Part shown: one piece after another, positions 27,660 to 37,515 of the stretch
How positions within the stretch are numbered: position 1 is the first letter of the stretch
Layout: each line of letters starts with the position of its first letter
NCBI GenBank assembly: GCA_902590395.1
Contig: CACIWQ010000004.1
Location: 5,001 to 69,000, forward strand
Length of the DNA stretch: 64,000 bases
Source of the DNA: an uncultured Pelagibacteraceae bacterium
GTDB lineage: Bacteria; Pseudomonadota; Alphaproteobacteria; Pelagibacterales; Pelagibacteraceae
Reading direction: 5' to 3'
Position numbers and translations under genes: made by a program
Notes under the pieces: model-generated
Databases searched by the model: none
Told to the model about the DNA's origin: nothing
What the model saw: the letters and a program-made list of their open reading frames with translations, nothing else

Positions 27660-28625
27660 ATGTCCATTGCAATTACAACTAATAATATTGATAACGATAG
27701 AATACGCTGGCCAGATAAAAAAAGGTTCGCATTTACAATTTTTGATGATACAGACGGGGCAAATTTAAAAGACAATCAATTAGTATATGATTATTTAAAT
27801 GAATTAAATTTTAAAACAACCAAGTCTGTATGGATAAAAAATGGCAATCACAAAGAAAAAAAATATCCTGGAATTACTTGCGAAGATAAAGCTTACTTAA
27901 ATTGGTTGTTAGAGTTAAAAAATAAGGGATTCGAAATAGGTTATCATAATACAACTTATAGAAGTTCATATCGTGAACAAACCAAGCTGGGTTTAGAAAA
28001 ATTTAAAGAATTATTTAGCCAACTTCCGATTGTTATGGCCAATCATGATTCAAACAAAGAAAATATTTATTGGGGCTCTTATAGATTGTCTGAATTTCGA
28101 AGAACAATTTATAATACTCTTACCTTCTTCAAAAAAAATCAATATTATGAAGGCCATCAAGAAAAATCCCCTTATTTTTGGGGAGACTTATGCAAACAAT
28201 ATATTACTTATGTAAGAAATTTTGTTTTTTCAGACATTAATACACTTAAATATTGTCCCTACATGCCCTACCATGATCCTGCAAAACCTTTTGTGAATTA
28301 CTGGTTTGCTTCCTCAGATGGAAATAATGTTAAAAAATTTAACAAGTGTATTTCAGATAAAAATCAAGATCGATTAGAAGAAGAGGGAGGTGCCTGCATC
28401 ATGTATACTCACTTTTCAGATAGATTTTGTGATAATGGAAAACTTTCTGAACAATTCAAGGTTCAAATGGAACGTTTAAGTAAAAAAGATGGTTGGTTCG
28501 TGCCAGTATCTACATTATTAGAATTTTTAAAAAAGAAAAACAAAACACATATTATTAATGATGAGCAAAAAAAGGCACTTGAATGGAAATGGTTGCTTAA
28601 TAAAATAATTTCAGGCATACAGTAA
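27660..28625 (+). CDS. Hypothetical protein, possible polysaccharide-deacetylase-like fold
   Basis: 321 aa; KKRFAFTIFDDTDGAN, GFEIGYHNTTYRSS, IMYTHFSDRF: arrangement suggestive of CE4/NodB-like proteins. Confidence 0.45.
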   Translation: MSIAITTNNIDNDRIRWPDKKRFAFTIFDDTDGANLKDNQLVYDYLNELNFKTTKSVWIKNGNHKEKKYPGITCEDKAYLNWLLELKNKGFEIGYHNTTYRSSYREQTKLGLEKFKELFSQLPIVMANHDSNKENIYWGSYRLSEFRRTIYNTLTFFKKNQYYEGHQEKSPYFWGDLCKQYITYVRNFVFSDINTLKYCPYMPYHDPAKPFVNYWFASSDGNNVKKFNKCISDKNQDRLEEEGGACIMYTHFSDRFCDNGKLSEQFKVQMERLSKKDGWFVPVSTLLEFLKKKNKTHIINDEQKKALEWKWLLNKIISGIQ

Positions 28626-28644
28626 TATATTTTTTATTAAGAAC

Positions 28645-29928
28645 TTATTTGATTTCTGAGGAGCTAAATTTTTCTAATATATATTTAATAAAATAACCTA
28701 CGAATATAATTTGTACGGGAGTTATTATCAGTTTGTAACGTGGTAGTATAAAAAATATTGAAAAAATTATAATTGTTGAGATCAGATAAATTTTTAAATA
28801 TCCAATTTTAAATTCTTTTTCTCTTAAAATTAACATTAAACCAGGTAAAGAAAATACCCCAATTATTAAAGCGGGAATAAAGTAGAAAAAATTATAATAA
28901 TTTAAATAAGAAGAATTTAAATCAATGAAGTAAAAAGATAATATTTTTTTAAAAAAAAGAGTTAAATAATTTAGTGGGTCATCATTTAAGTTTTTTATAG
29001 CCTCTTTTAAAAAAATTTTATCTTTATTTAATTCGTAAAATTTATCCTTTTCTAAAGAGTCAATTTCATCATTTAAATTTTTGAAAATAGGATTTTCAAA
29101 ATTGGGATTTGTGGCATTTCTTACCACAGTAAATTTATAAAAATCTAAGTTAAAATCACCATAGCCTTCAACTTCGGACAACTGATTATTTCCTTTCCAT
29201 AGATTGAAGCCTAATGATTTAACTAAAATTATTTTGTTAAAGGTAGTGTAATTTCTAATCAAATAGGGAGATACAACTAAAAGAGTAAATAAAATTATTG
29301 TAATTATATTAAATACTTTTATTTTATTTTTTACCAAAAGATATAATAAAGTAATTATGTATATTAAAATAAACTCGCCCCTAGCCAGAATTAAGAGGCC
29401 AGAAATTAAGGAAAAAAGGAAAAATTTTTTGTTAGTTTGATATTTATTTAAATCAAATAGAAATAACAAGAATAATAAAGATAGGAAGATTTGTAGAGTA
29501 ATCGATGATGTCTGGCCAGCAGCATAAATATTCAGAGGAAAAAAAGAAAAAATAAATGAGTTAATCAAAGATATTTTGTTTGAAAATATTTTTTGATTTA
29601 TTTTAAAAAATATATAGACAGAGATTGTAGAAAGTATTATTTGAACGAATATTAAAGTGCTTAAAAAATTTATTTTATCAAAAGTCAAAATTTTTAAAAA
29701 ATATAAAAAAAAGGGATAAAGAGGTGGTAGTATTACACTAGGTATAGGCGGACCATAATATGAGTAAGTTTTGTTTTCGATCAGGTTGTCAAGCAGTATT
29801 CTCCATTCTTGGTCTAGTCGATTGTCATGATAAATATATATTATAACTACCCGAATTATAAAGGACAGTCCGATTAATAAAAAAATATAATTTTTTTTAT
29901 CTAAAATTTGATTAATATTTTTTTTCAT
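28645..29928 (-). CDS. GT-C membrane glycosyltransferase (ArnT/GT39-like)
   Basis: 427 aa polytopic; YSYYGPPIPSVILPPLYPFFLYFLK loop, NLWKGNNQLSEVEGYGDFN. Confidence 0.65.
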   Translation of the reverse strand: MKKNINQILDKKNYIFLLIGLSFIIRVVIIYIYHDNRLDQEWRILLDNLIENKTYSYYGPPIPSVILPPLYPFFLYFLKILTFDKINFLSTLIFVQIILSTISVYIFFKINQKIFSNKISLINSFIFSFFPLNIYAAGQTSSITLQIFLSLLFLLFLFDLNKYQTNKKFFLFSLISGLLILARGEFILIYIITLLYLLVKNKIKVFNIITIILFTLLVVSPYLIRNYTTFNKIILVKSLGFNLWKGNNQLSEVEGYGDFNLDFYKFTVVRNATNPNFENPIFKNLNDEIDSLEKDKFYELNKDKIFLKEAIKNLNDDPLNYLTLFFKKILSFYFIDLNSSYLNYYNFFYFIPALIIGVFSLPGLMLILREKEFKIGYLKIYLISTIIIFSIFFILPRYKLIITPVQIIFVGYFIKYILEKFSSSEIK

Positions 29929-29963
29929 GTAAATTCATAATAAACATTAATAATCAAGATTAA

Positions 29964-31208
29964 ATGATAAAGACATCATATTCTTCAAATATTATAAACA
30001 ACAAGCTTTGTATTTGTAAAAATAAACTAAAAAAAAAAATTAATTTTGGAAATTTACCATTAATTAATAATTATAAAAGTAAAATAAGTTTCAAAAAATA
30101 CCCCGTTATAATTTCACAATGTGAAAAATGTTTATTAATTCAACTAAAGTATTCAATTTCTGATAAGTTGTTATTTCCTAGCAATTATTCTTATTTAAGT
30201 GGAAATTCAAAAGAAAAGATAAATAATTTTGAGACAATACTTAAAAAAATACAAAAATTTTCAAAAAAAAAAAATATAAAGATTTTAGATATAGGCAGTA
30301 ATGATGGTTCTTTTTTAAATTTAGCTAAAAATAAATATTTAAATATATTAGGTATCGAACCAACTAATTCAGCTAATATTGCAATACGAAGGGGAGTAAA
30401 TACAATAAAAAAATCTCTAGATTTTCAACTTGCAAAGAAAATAGTTAAGAAATTTTCAAAATTTGATTTTATTGTGGCTACCAATATTTTTGCACAAACT
30501 AATAATTTGAATGAATTATTGAAATCAACAAAATTTCTTTTAGATGAAAAAGGAGTATTGATTGTTGAAGTTCAATATCTTTACGATTTACTGCAACAAA
30601 AAGGTTTTGATTCATTTCATCCTGAACATATTCAATATTATACTTTGTCTTCAATCATTAAAATTTTATCAAATTTTGGGTTGCACGTTTTTGATGCACA
30701 GAGACTGAGTGTTCATGGTGGGATATTAAGAGTATATATAAGTATAAATAAAAAATCTTTAAATAAAAGAGTTAAAAAAATGTTAAAAAAAGAAAACGAT
30801 AAAAAAATATTTAATAGACTAAGAAGTTTAAATACATTTAGAAAAAAATTTAATTTTGAATTTAATAAATATTTAACAAATTTAAAAAAAAAAGGAAAAA
30901 AGATTTATGGAATAGGTGCTGCTCCAAGATCTTGTGTTATGCTTAATTCATCTAACATAACTAATAAGGAAATCCAATTAGTTGGTGAAGTAGCACAATC
31001 ATTGAAATGCAATAAATACGTGCCAGGAACAAACATAATAGTCAGAAATGAAAACAGAATTATTAAAGATAAACCCGACTATTTAGTCATATTAGCATGG
31101 CATCTAGAAAAACAAATGGTAAAAATTTTTTCTCGCAAAGGTTACAAAGGTCATTTTATAATACCTTTGCCAAAGTTAAGAATATTAAAAGGAAAAAAAT
31201 CGTTATAA
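29964..31208 (+). CDS. C-methyltransferase-type SAM methyltransferase with N-terminal Zn-binding region
   Basis: 414 aa; CICKNKLKKKINFGNLPLINNY...CEKCLLIQL, ILDIGSNDGSFL, FHPEHIQYYTLSSI, GIGAAPRSCVMLN: Methyltransf_13/14 layout. Confidence 0.85.
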   Translation: MIKTSYSSNIINNKLCICKNKLKKKINFGNLPLINNYKSKISFKKYPVIISQCEKCLLIQLKYSISDKLLFPSNYSYLSGNSKEKINNFETILKKIQKFSKKKNIKILDIGSNDGSFLNLAKNKYLNILGIEPTNSANIAIRRGVNTIKKSLDFQLAKKIVKKFSKFDFIVATNIFAQTNNLNELLKSTKFLLDEKGVLIVEVQYLYDLLQQKGFDSFHPEHIQYYTLSSIIKILSNFGLHVFDAQRLSVHGGILRVYISINKKSLNKRVKKMLKKENDKKIFNRLRSLNTFRKKFNFEFNKYLTNLKKKGKKIYGIGAAPRSCVMLNSSNITNKEIQLVGEVAQSLKCNKYVPGTNIIVRNENRIIKDKPDYLVILAWHLEKQMVKIFSRKGYKGHFIIPLPKLRILKGKKSL

Positions 31209-31214
31209 TATTTT

Positions 31215-31934
31215 ATGCAAAATAATGAGCTGGATATTTTAATTCCTGTTTTTAATGAAGATGAAATAATAATAGATACAATTAAAAATATTTCGTCCAC
31301 AGTAGTATCTGATTATAGAATTTTAATATGTTACGATTATGAGGAAGACCCTACTATAAAAATTGTAAAAGAAAATTTTCCAAATAATAAAAAAATAGTT
31401 TTTGTAAAAAATTTATCAAAAGGCTTTAATAAAGCTATAATATCCGGGTTCAAAAAATCTTCAGCTAAGGCTTTGATTATATTTATGGCAGATGATCATA
31501 TTAATCATAATTTGATTAATTTATGTTATAAAAAATTTACTGATGGTTATGATGTTGTATGCCCTAGCAGACTAATCGAAGAAGGAAAAATGATTGGCAA
31601 CCCTCTTTTAAAAGAATTATTAACAAAACTTGTTTCATTTTTTCTATTTAATTTTACTTCTTTCCCAATTAAAGATGCTACAAATTCTTTTAGATTATTT
31701 TCAAAAAAATTAATCGATAATATTCAAATAGAATCTGATAAAGGATTTACTTTAAGTTTAGAATTAACAGCAAAAGCACATCGCCTTGGATATAAAATTA
31801 CAGAAATTCCGTCAACATGGAAGGAAAGAGATAAAGGAAAAAGCAGATTTAAATTATTTTCATTTATTCCACCATATTTAAAGTGGTTTTTTTATATAAT
31901 AGAAACTTCTATTTTTAAGAAAAATGAAAAATAA
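31215..31934 (+). CDS. Family 2 glycosyltransferase (DPM1-like)
   Basis: LDILIPVFNEDEIIIDTIKN, FMADDHINH, STWKERDKGKSRFKLF. Confidence 0.88.
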   Translation: MQNNELDILIPVFNEDEIIIDTIKNISSTVVSDYRILICYDYEEDPTIKIVKENFPNNKKIVFVKNLSKGFNKAIISGFKKSSAKALIIFMADDHINHNLINLCYKKFTDGYDVVCPSRLIEEGKMIGNPLLKELLTKLVSFFLFNFTSFPIKDATNSFRLFSKKLIDNIQIESDKGFTLSLELTAKAHRLGYKITEIPSTWKERDKGKSRFKLFSFIPPYLKWFFYIIETSIFKKNEK

Positions 31935-32919
31935 AATAAATATTGGCATTATAGGTAAAAATTTTGGTTATCAGGTAATATATAAATCTTTTTTAAAAAA
32001 TAAAAATTTCAAAATATCTGGATTTTCTTTTAAGTCGAAAAGAAATAAAAACTTAAAGATAGCAAAAGACATTAAAATATACCCTGATTGGAAAAAGTTA
32101 ATTTTAAATAAAAAAATAAATGCAATAGCGATTGCCACTCCACCCAAGCTCAATTTTAAGATAATTAAATTTGCAATAAAAAATAATAAACATATTTTCT
32201 GCGAAAAACCTTTTACAGTTTCAATAGAAGAAGCTAATTATATTTGCGATCTTATTGAGAAAAAAAAAATATCACATATGGTAAATTATGAATTTATTGA
32301 GATTGATGCGTTTCGTTTTTTTAAAAAAAATTTTTTAAATAAAAAGATAAAAATTGATCAAATTGATTTAAATTGGTTTGTTAAAGCTAGAAAAAGAAAT
32401 AAGTTGAGCTGGAAAGAAGATTTTTCTGCAGGAGGAAGCATAATGTTTAATTATGTTTGTCATGCAATATATTATTTAGAATTTCTTTTTGGTAAAATTA
32501 AATCAATCAAATCAAGTGTTTTTTTGGGAGATAAAAATAATTTTGATTCTGTTGTGAGTTTTGAATCAGGAACGTCAGCAAAAATAAAAGTAAGAACGCT
32601 TGCAAAAAATTCTATTATTAAACCAGTGCATCAATTAAAAGTAAAATCTGGAAAAAACACTTATTTTTTAGAAAGTAAAGTAGACAGTCTATTTAATCAA
32701 TTTGAATTAAAAAAAAATAATAAATTTTTATTTAAAAATAAAGTTAATAAACAAGATTTCAGAATTATGCCTACATACCATAATTCGAAAAAATTTTCTT
32801 CATGGATTTTAGGAAAAAAAATGCAAATACCAAATTTTTTTGATGGAAAAAGAGTTCATTTGATTATTTATAAAATGCTATTATCGTCAAAAAAAAGAAA
32901 AAAAATATTTATTAATTAG
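31924..32919 (+). CDS. Gfo/Idh/MocA-family oxidoreductase
   Basis: IGIIGKNFGYQVIYKSFLKN, IAIATPPKLNFKIIKFAIKNNKHIFCEKPFTVSIEEAN. Confidence 0.85.
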   Translation: MKNKINIGIIGKNFGYQVIYKSFLKNKNFKISGFSFKSKRNKNLKIAKDIKIYPDWKKLILNKKINAIAIATPPKLNFKIIKFAIKNNKHIFCEKPFTVSIEEANYICDLIEKKKISHMVNYEFIEIDAFRFFKKNFLNKKIKIDQIDLNWFVKARKRNKLSWKEDFSAGGSIMFNYVCHAIYYLEFLFGKIKSIKSSVFLGDKNNFDSVVSFESGTSAKIKVRTLAKNSIIKPVHQLKVKSGKNTYFLESKVDSLFNQFELKKNNKFLFKNKVNKQDFRIMPTYHNSKKFSSWILGKKMQIPNFFDGKRVHLIIYKMLLSSKKRKKIFIN

Positions 32920-33958
32920 AATTAATAATATTGGACATATCTTGCAGCATTCTTTTTTTAGTAGGAAGTTTATTTTTTTCCATATCTTTCTGAATTTCTC
33001 TGTAATTTTCGATTATATATTTCACAGTATCAGAAAGAGAATTAATATTTCTTTTTGAGACAAAAATTCCTTTTTTGCCTCTTACTATATAAGAAATGTC
33101 TTCAAATATAATGACTGGTCTTTTACGTGAAAGAGATTCATCGACCACATATGGATACGCTTCCGTAAAAGAAGGTAATATTGTTATATTATGATTATCG
33201 TAAGTATTAATTAAGGATTGCGCATCTGAAATATAACCAAGCAATTTAATATTCTTATTTGGAATTTTTTTGTTTCTTGTATCACCTGCTATCGAAAGTT
33301 CTGCATTCAATTCTATTTTATCAAGCATCTTGAAAAAATCGTAAATACCTTTTTCTTCACTTATTCTTCCAACATACAAAAATTTAATTTTATCAATATA
33401 AGCCTCTTTATGATTTTCAAACCATTCATCATCTAATCTGGAAATTGATATTAGATAAGGCTTTTTTTTATTAAACAATCTTTCGTGACAAACTATAACT
33501 TTTGAATATGAAGTTACTACGGTATACATTAAATGGTAAATCCAAACAGACCAACTTCCTAAAATGTGTTTATATTCTTCATGTCCAGAGCTGTATAAGT
33601 ATATGAAAATTCTTTTTCTAAACAAAAAAAGAAATAAAAAAGAACAAAAAGTGTAAGGTGATACGCTAATTAATAAATAAGTCATATTTGGAATTTTAAA
33701 AGTTTTAAATATATAAAAAATAAACTTAAAAATATTTGATGCTGACTTAATATCTTTTAAATTAATTTTTTGTCCACCTTTTTTCCTAGAACTTCTAACA
33801 ATATAATGTACATCATTATAATTATTTAAACCTTCGGGAATTACTTTTAAATCGAGATTGTCACAATAAAAATCATTGCCTTCTTTGAAAATTTTTTCGT
33901 TATTTATTATAACCAATGGGTTTTTATTCATTGCTAATTTCTTTCTACAAATGTCCAA
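32912..33958 (-). CDS. Group 1/GT4 glycosyltransferase
   Basis: KFLYVGRISEEKGIYDFFKMLDKI, ITILPSFTEAYPYVVDESLSRKRPVII. Confidence 0.85.
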   Translation of the reverse strand: MDICRKKLAMNKNPLVIINNEKIFKEGNDFYCDNLDLKVIPEGLNNYNDVHYIVRSSRKKGGQKINLKDIKSASNIFKFIFYIFKTFKIPNMTYLLISVSPYTFCSFLFLFLFRKRIFIYLYSSGHEEYKHILGSWSVWIYHLMYTVVTSYSKVIVCHERLFNKKKPYLISISRLDDEWFENHKEAYIDKIKFLYVGRISEEKGIYDFFKMLDKIELNAELSIAGDTRNKKIPNKNIKLLGYISDAQSLINTYDNHNITILPSFTEAYPYVVDESLSRKRPVIIFEDISYIVRGKKGIFVSKRNINSLSDTVKYIIENYREIQKDMEKNKLPTKKRMLQDMSNIINSN

Positions 33959-35778
33959 TGTTTAAATTTACTATGAAAAGAATAATTTTTATTTATATAT
34001 TCTATAATTCTGGGAGTACGCTCGAAAACATCGTTATACGGGTCAATTTCCGAGCTATATAAAATGATTTTAGGCTCCAATTTTCTTATTTTATTGATAA
34101 ATTTTTTTTGGTTTGGTCCACTATTCCACATTAAATAATACTTATTGCATGTTGGCATTCTTAGCAAATACGGCAGAGCCGCCTCGTTGGTTAAAATTTG
34201 AACGCATTTTTCTTTATAAATTAATTTTTTATAATATTTAACAAGTTCGTCATAATCTGAAGTTAGGTATTTTGTATCATTATAATTAATAAATTTAGAT
34301 ATTTGATTTGGTGCTGAAAATATATTTTTAAATATAATTGCTTCACTTTTAAATATACTAAAAAAAATTAAAATTAAAATTAAGTATAACTTTAAAAAAT
34401 TTTTTTCGAAAAAATTGAATAATTTATCAATAGGTATTTTTTTCATATTTTTGTTTAACAAAAACGTAAATAAAAAATATAATCCAAGTGAATAAATTAT
34501 AAACAACGTAAAGCCAGAAGCTGATTTAATGTGAGGAGTATCTGTACGTATTAATGCTGTATTAAAAGTTAACAATGCTGAAAAAAAAAGAAATATAAAA
34601 AAAGTTTTGCTATAATAATTTAATTTAATATTTCTATTAAAATTAATTGTAATTACCATTATACCGGCAGTGATTACAAGCAATAAGGCCCTAGTTGATC
34701 TCGCATCACCCGAAAGGAAAGGCGTGGGGTAAATCAAACCAATAATGTAGTCGTAAGTTGTGTATATTAGCAATGTATTATCAAAAAATTCTTTTAATTC
34801 ATCCGTGGGTAAAATAAATAAAAAGGTCGACCAACCAAATAAAATTCCTAAAAGAATGCTTAAAAATTTTTTAATTTCTCTTCTTATAAAGAAATAAATT
34901 ATTATCAATAAAAGCAGAGCATTAAGATAAGCGCCGACATCAATATACCAGATCATCGAAATATTTGAAAACATTCCAAGCAAGAAAAATAAAAAGGAAA
35001 ATTTATTTTTTTGAAAAAGAGAATGAAAGAAAATTAAGAAAAAGATAAGAAACAAAAATAATCTTGGACCAAATTCAGAAGCCATATCTTCATATCTTAC
35101 CAACGAGATTGATAATAGGGATAAAATTATAAAATAAGATAATCTTACTTTTTCACTAAATAATAAATTTTCAGAAATTTTTTTAGATAGAAAAATTAAT
35201 AAAGTTTTGTTCAACAGTAATATAAACAATCCAAAAAATCTTACTAAGCCAATTGATTTTACGTTAAACAGTTCCCATAAAAACAAAGGTCCAAAATTAC
35301 CAAATAAACCTAACTCAATATATGATGATGTCCATAAACCTCCCAAGATATCCAAATTATTAGATGGAGTTAAATAAGTACCCTCGTGAAAAAAATCTAA
35401 ACCAGCATTAGAAAAAATACTAAAATCCAAACTAAAGAATTCAAGTAGTAAAAAAATAATAAATATAATTAAAAAAAAATTATAATATGAATTATATTTT
35501 ATTTTGAAATCAGGATTCTCTTTATTAAATATTACCTGTTTTAATGAAAAAGTATTTTCTTTATTTAATTTTAAATAGCTAAATAAAAAAATCGATAATG
35601 GAAAAGATACAAAAAATAAAAATCTTAATATATCGTTGCTTGGATTATATTGATTAACAGCATATTCTCCGTAAATTTGATTATTTGAATCATAAGCAAG
35701 AATTATTTTTTCCCAAAAAAATGTAGCAATTACTACAGTTGCCAATGTTAAAATAAGCGGGATGTATTTTTTATTCAT
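33934..35778 (-). CDS. Large polytopic membrane protein, possible GT-C glycosyltransferase
   Basis: 614 aa, about 12 hydrophobic segments, soluble C-terminal region. Confidence 0.5.
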   Translation of the reverse strand: MNKKYIPLILTLATVVIATFFWEKIILAYDSNNQIYGEYAVNQYNPSNDILRFLFFVSFPLSIFLFSYLKLNKENTFSLKQVIFNKENPDFKIKYNSYYNFFLIIFIIFLLLEFFSLDFSIFSNAGLDFFHEGTYLTPSNNLDILGGLWTSSYIELGLFGNFGPLFLWELFNVKSIGLVRFFGLFILLLNKTLLIFLSKKISENLLFSEKVRLSYFIILSLLSISLVRYEDMASEFGPRLFLFLIFFLIFFHSLFQKNKFSFLFFLLGMFSNISMIWYIDVGAYLNALLLLIIIYFFIRREIKKFLSILLGILFGWSTFLFILPTDELKEFFDNTLLIYTTYDYIIGLIYPTPFLSGDARSTRALLLVITAGIMVITINFNRNIKLNYYSKTFFIFLFFSALLTFNTALIRTDTPHIKSASGFTLFIIYSLGLYFLFTFLLNKNMKKIPIDKLFNFFEKNFLKLYLILILIFFSIFKSEAIIFKNIFSAPNQISKFINYNDTKYLTSDYDELVKYYKKLIYKEKCVQILTNEAALPYLLRMPTCNKYYLMWNSGPNQKKFINKIRKLEPKIILYSSEIDPYNDVFERTPRIIEYINKNYSFHSKFKHWTFVERN

Positions 35779-35831
35779 TTAAAAACACATTGAGAAAATT
35801 AATTTATAGTTTATTGTAATATCACACTATC

Positions 35832-36566
35832 ATGAAAAATTACAAAGAAATATTCGAAGATAAAGGTTATTTTATTTTAAAAAAAATCTTTGATGAAAAT
35901 ACAATAAAAAAAGTTTGTACAGAAATACTAGATTTAAACGATACCATTAAATACTTTGATAGAAACGGGTATCCACGAAGAATAGAAAAATTTTATGACA
36001 AAAATTCAACTTTCGAAAATTTAAATAAAAAATTATTGGAAGAGCTGGAGAAAATTTTTGGGGAAAAGTTTACTATTTTTAAAGACAAATACAATGCCAA
36101 GCCCCCCGGAGGCGAGGGTTACTATTCGCATTATGATGGAATTTTTAAATGGAAGGATAAAAATTTAAATTATCGAAAAGGATGGTACGACTATACTGAT
36201 TACTTTATCAATGCGTTGATAGCCCTAGATCCCAATACTAGTGAAAACGGCAGGTTTGAAATTGCGAAAATGCATAATGACACTTTTGAAAAATTGTTAA
36301 AAAACACTAAACAAGACGGAACACCCCATTTACTTCCTGAGATTGAAAATAAATGTGAGTTTGAAAAATTAGATTTAGAACCTGGTGATTTAATTATGTT
36401 CAGCCACAAATGTCCCCACAGATCAAGCAAAAATAAAAGCAAGAACTCTAGAAGAATTTTGATTTTTACCTATACTCGTGTAAGCGATGGTTCTTTTTAT
36501 GATAAATATTACGAAGATAAAAACACAAGCAAAAATACTGATAAAAGTTTGATTGGAGAATATTAA
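35832..36566 (+). CDS. PhyH-like Fe(II)/2-oxoglutarate dioxygenase
   Basis: 244 aa; YFILKKIFDENTIKKVC, HYDG, EPGDLIMFSHKCPHRSSKN..RR. Confidence 0.7.
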   Translation: MKNYKEIFEDKGYFILKKIFDENTIKKVCTEILDLNDTIKYFDRNGYPRRIEKFYDKNSTFENLNKKLLEELEKIFGEKFTIFKDKYNAKPPGGEGYYSHYDGIFKWKDKNLNYRKGWYDYTDYFINALIALDPNTSENGRFEIAKMHNDTFEKLLKNTKQDGTPHLLPEIENKCEFEKLDLEPGDLIMFSHKCPHRSSKNKSKNSRRILIFTYTRVSDGSFYDKYYEDKNTSKNTDKSLIGEY

Positions 36567-36577
36567 TCTGCATTTAA

Positions 36578-37366
36578 ATGAAGAAAATTTTTATCGTACT
36601 TTTATTTATTTTAGCATTTCAAATTAAAACATCAGCTGAATCTTATTATTTTAAAAAATGCAAAATTGATGAAAATTATTCAGCAAATTATATTATAGAT
36701 ATAAACAATAAAAAAATTAATAGAACTTTTGTAAATGAAAAAACAAAATCGGTACGCGAAAAAACAGACAATATAAAAATAGTTAAAAAAGATCAAATTG
36801 TTAGTGAAATATTTCAAAGTGGGACTAACCCAAAACTATACCTGCAATATTATTTAAATGTAAAATCAAAAACAGTATCTATACAAAAATATAACAGAAA
36901 TGAAAATATTAACTTTTTTGCACCGGATGGTCCTAAATACAGAAGTTTTTGTGCCGATGTTAAAGCAGATTGGGATAAGAGCGGAGAGAAAAGTGCTGAA
37001 GAAAAAAAACAAGCAGAATTTAAGGCTAAACAAGATAGAAAAAAACTTGAGGAAAAAAAGAACAGAGCAGAAGAGCTAAGAAAGCAAAAACTCAAAAAAG
37101 AAAAAGAAGAAGAAAATAAACATGAAATTTTAATTAGCGGAGAATTATTTGCAGCAAAAAAACCTAAAAAAAGAATGGAGTCCGAGGAACAGCTAAAAAT
37201 TGATTTTAGGAAGAAAGCCTTTGAAATTTGCTCCAATTCTAAAAACTACAAAATATTGGAACAAAATATAAAGGTAATGGATGTAGGAGAAGTAACTGCA
37301 TTTCCTAAGAAGGGATTTTTGGCGGCAATTAAATTAGGAATTCAAGGAATTATAAAATGCGAGTAG
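36578..37366 (+). CDS. Secreted protein of unknown function with Lys/Glu-rich helix
   Basis: 262 aa; signal peptide MKKIFIVLLFILAFQIKTSAES; central charged coiled-coil. Confidence 0.55.
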   Translation: MKKIFIVLLFILAFQIKTSAESYYFKKCKIDENYSANYIIDINNKKINRTFVNEKTKSVREKTDNIKIVKKDQIVSEIFQSGTNPKLYLQYYLNVKSKTVSIQKYNRNENINFFAPDGPKYRSFCADVKADWDKSGEKSAEEKKQAEFKAKQDRKKLEEKKNRAEELRKQKLKKEKEEENKHEILISGELFAAKKPKKRMESEEQLKIDFRKKAFEICSNSKNYKILEQNIKVMDVGEVTAFPKKGFLAAIKLGIQGIIKCE

Positions 37367-37379
37367 TTTTATTATTAAG

Positions 37380-37502
37380 CTAACTAGATAAATTAACTAT
37401 AAGACCAATTAATCCTATAAAAAATACTCCACCAAATATTGCAGCTAAAGTAATTCCTAATACCAATTTGTCTTTTTCAGTCATTTTATGATCATCGCTC
37501 AT
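37380..37502 (-). CDS. 40-aa single-TM small protein (not in ORF track)
   Basis: Reverse complement translates MSDDHKMTEKDKLVLGITLAAIFGGVFFIGLIGLIVNLSS*. Confidence 0.5.
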   Translation of the reverse strand: MSDDHKMTEKDKLVLGITLAAIFGGVFFIGLIGLIVNLSS

Positions 37503-37515
37503 AGCTATACTTATA

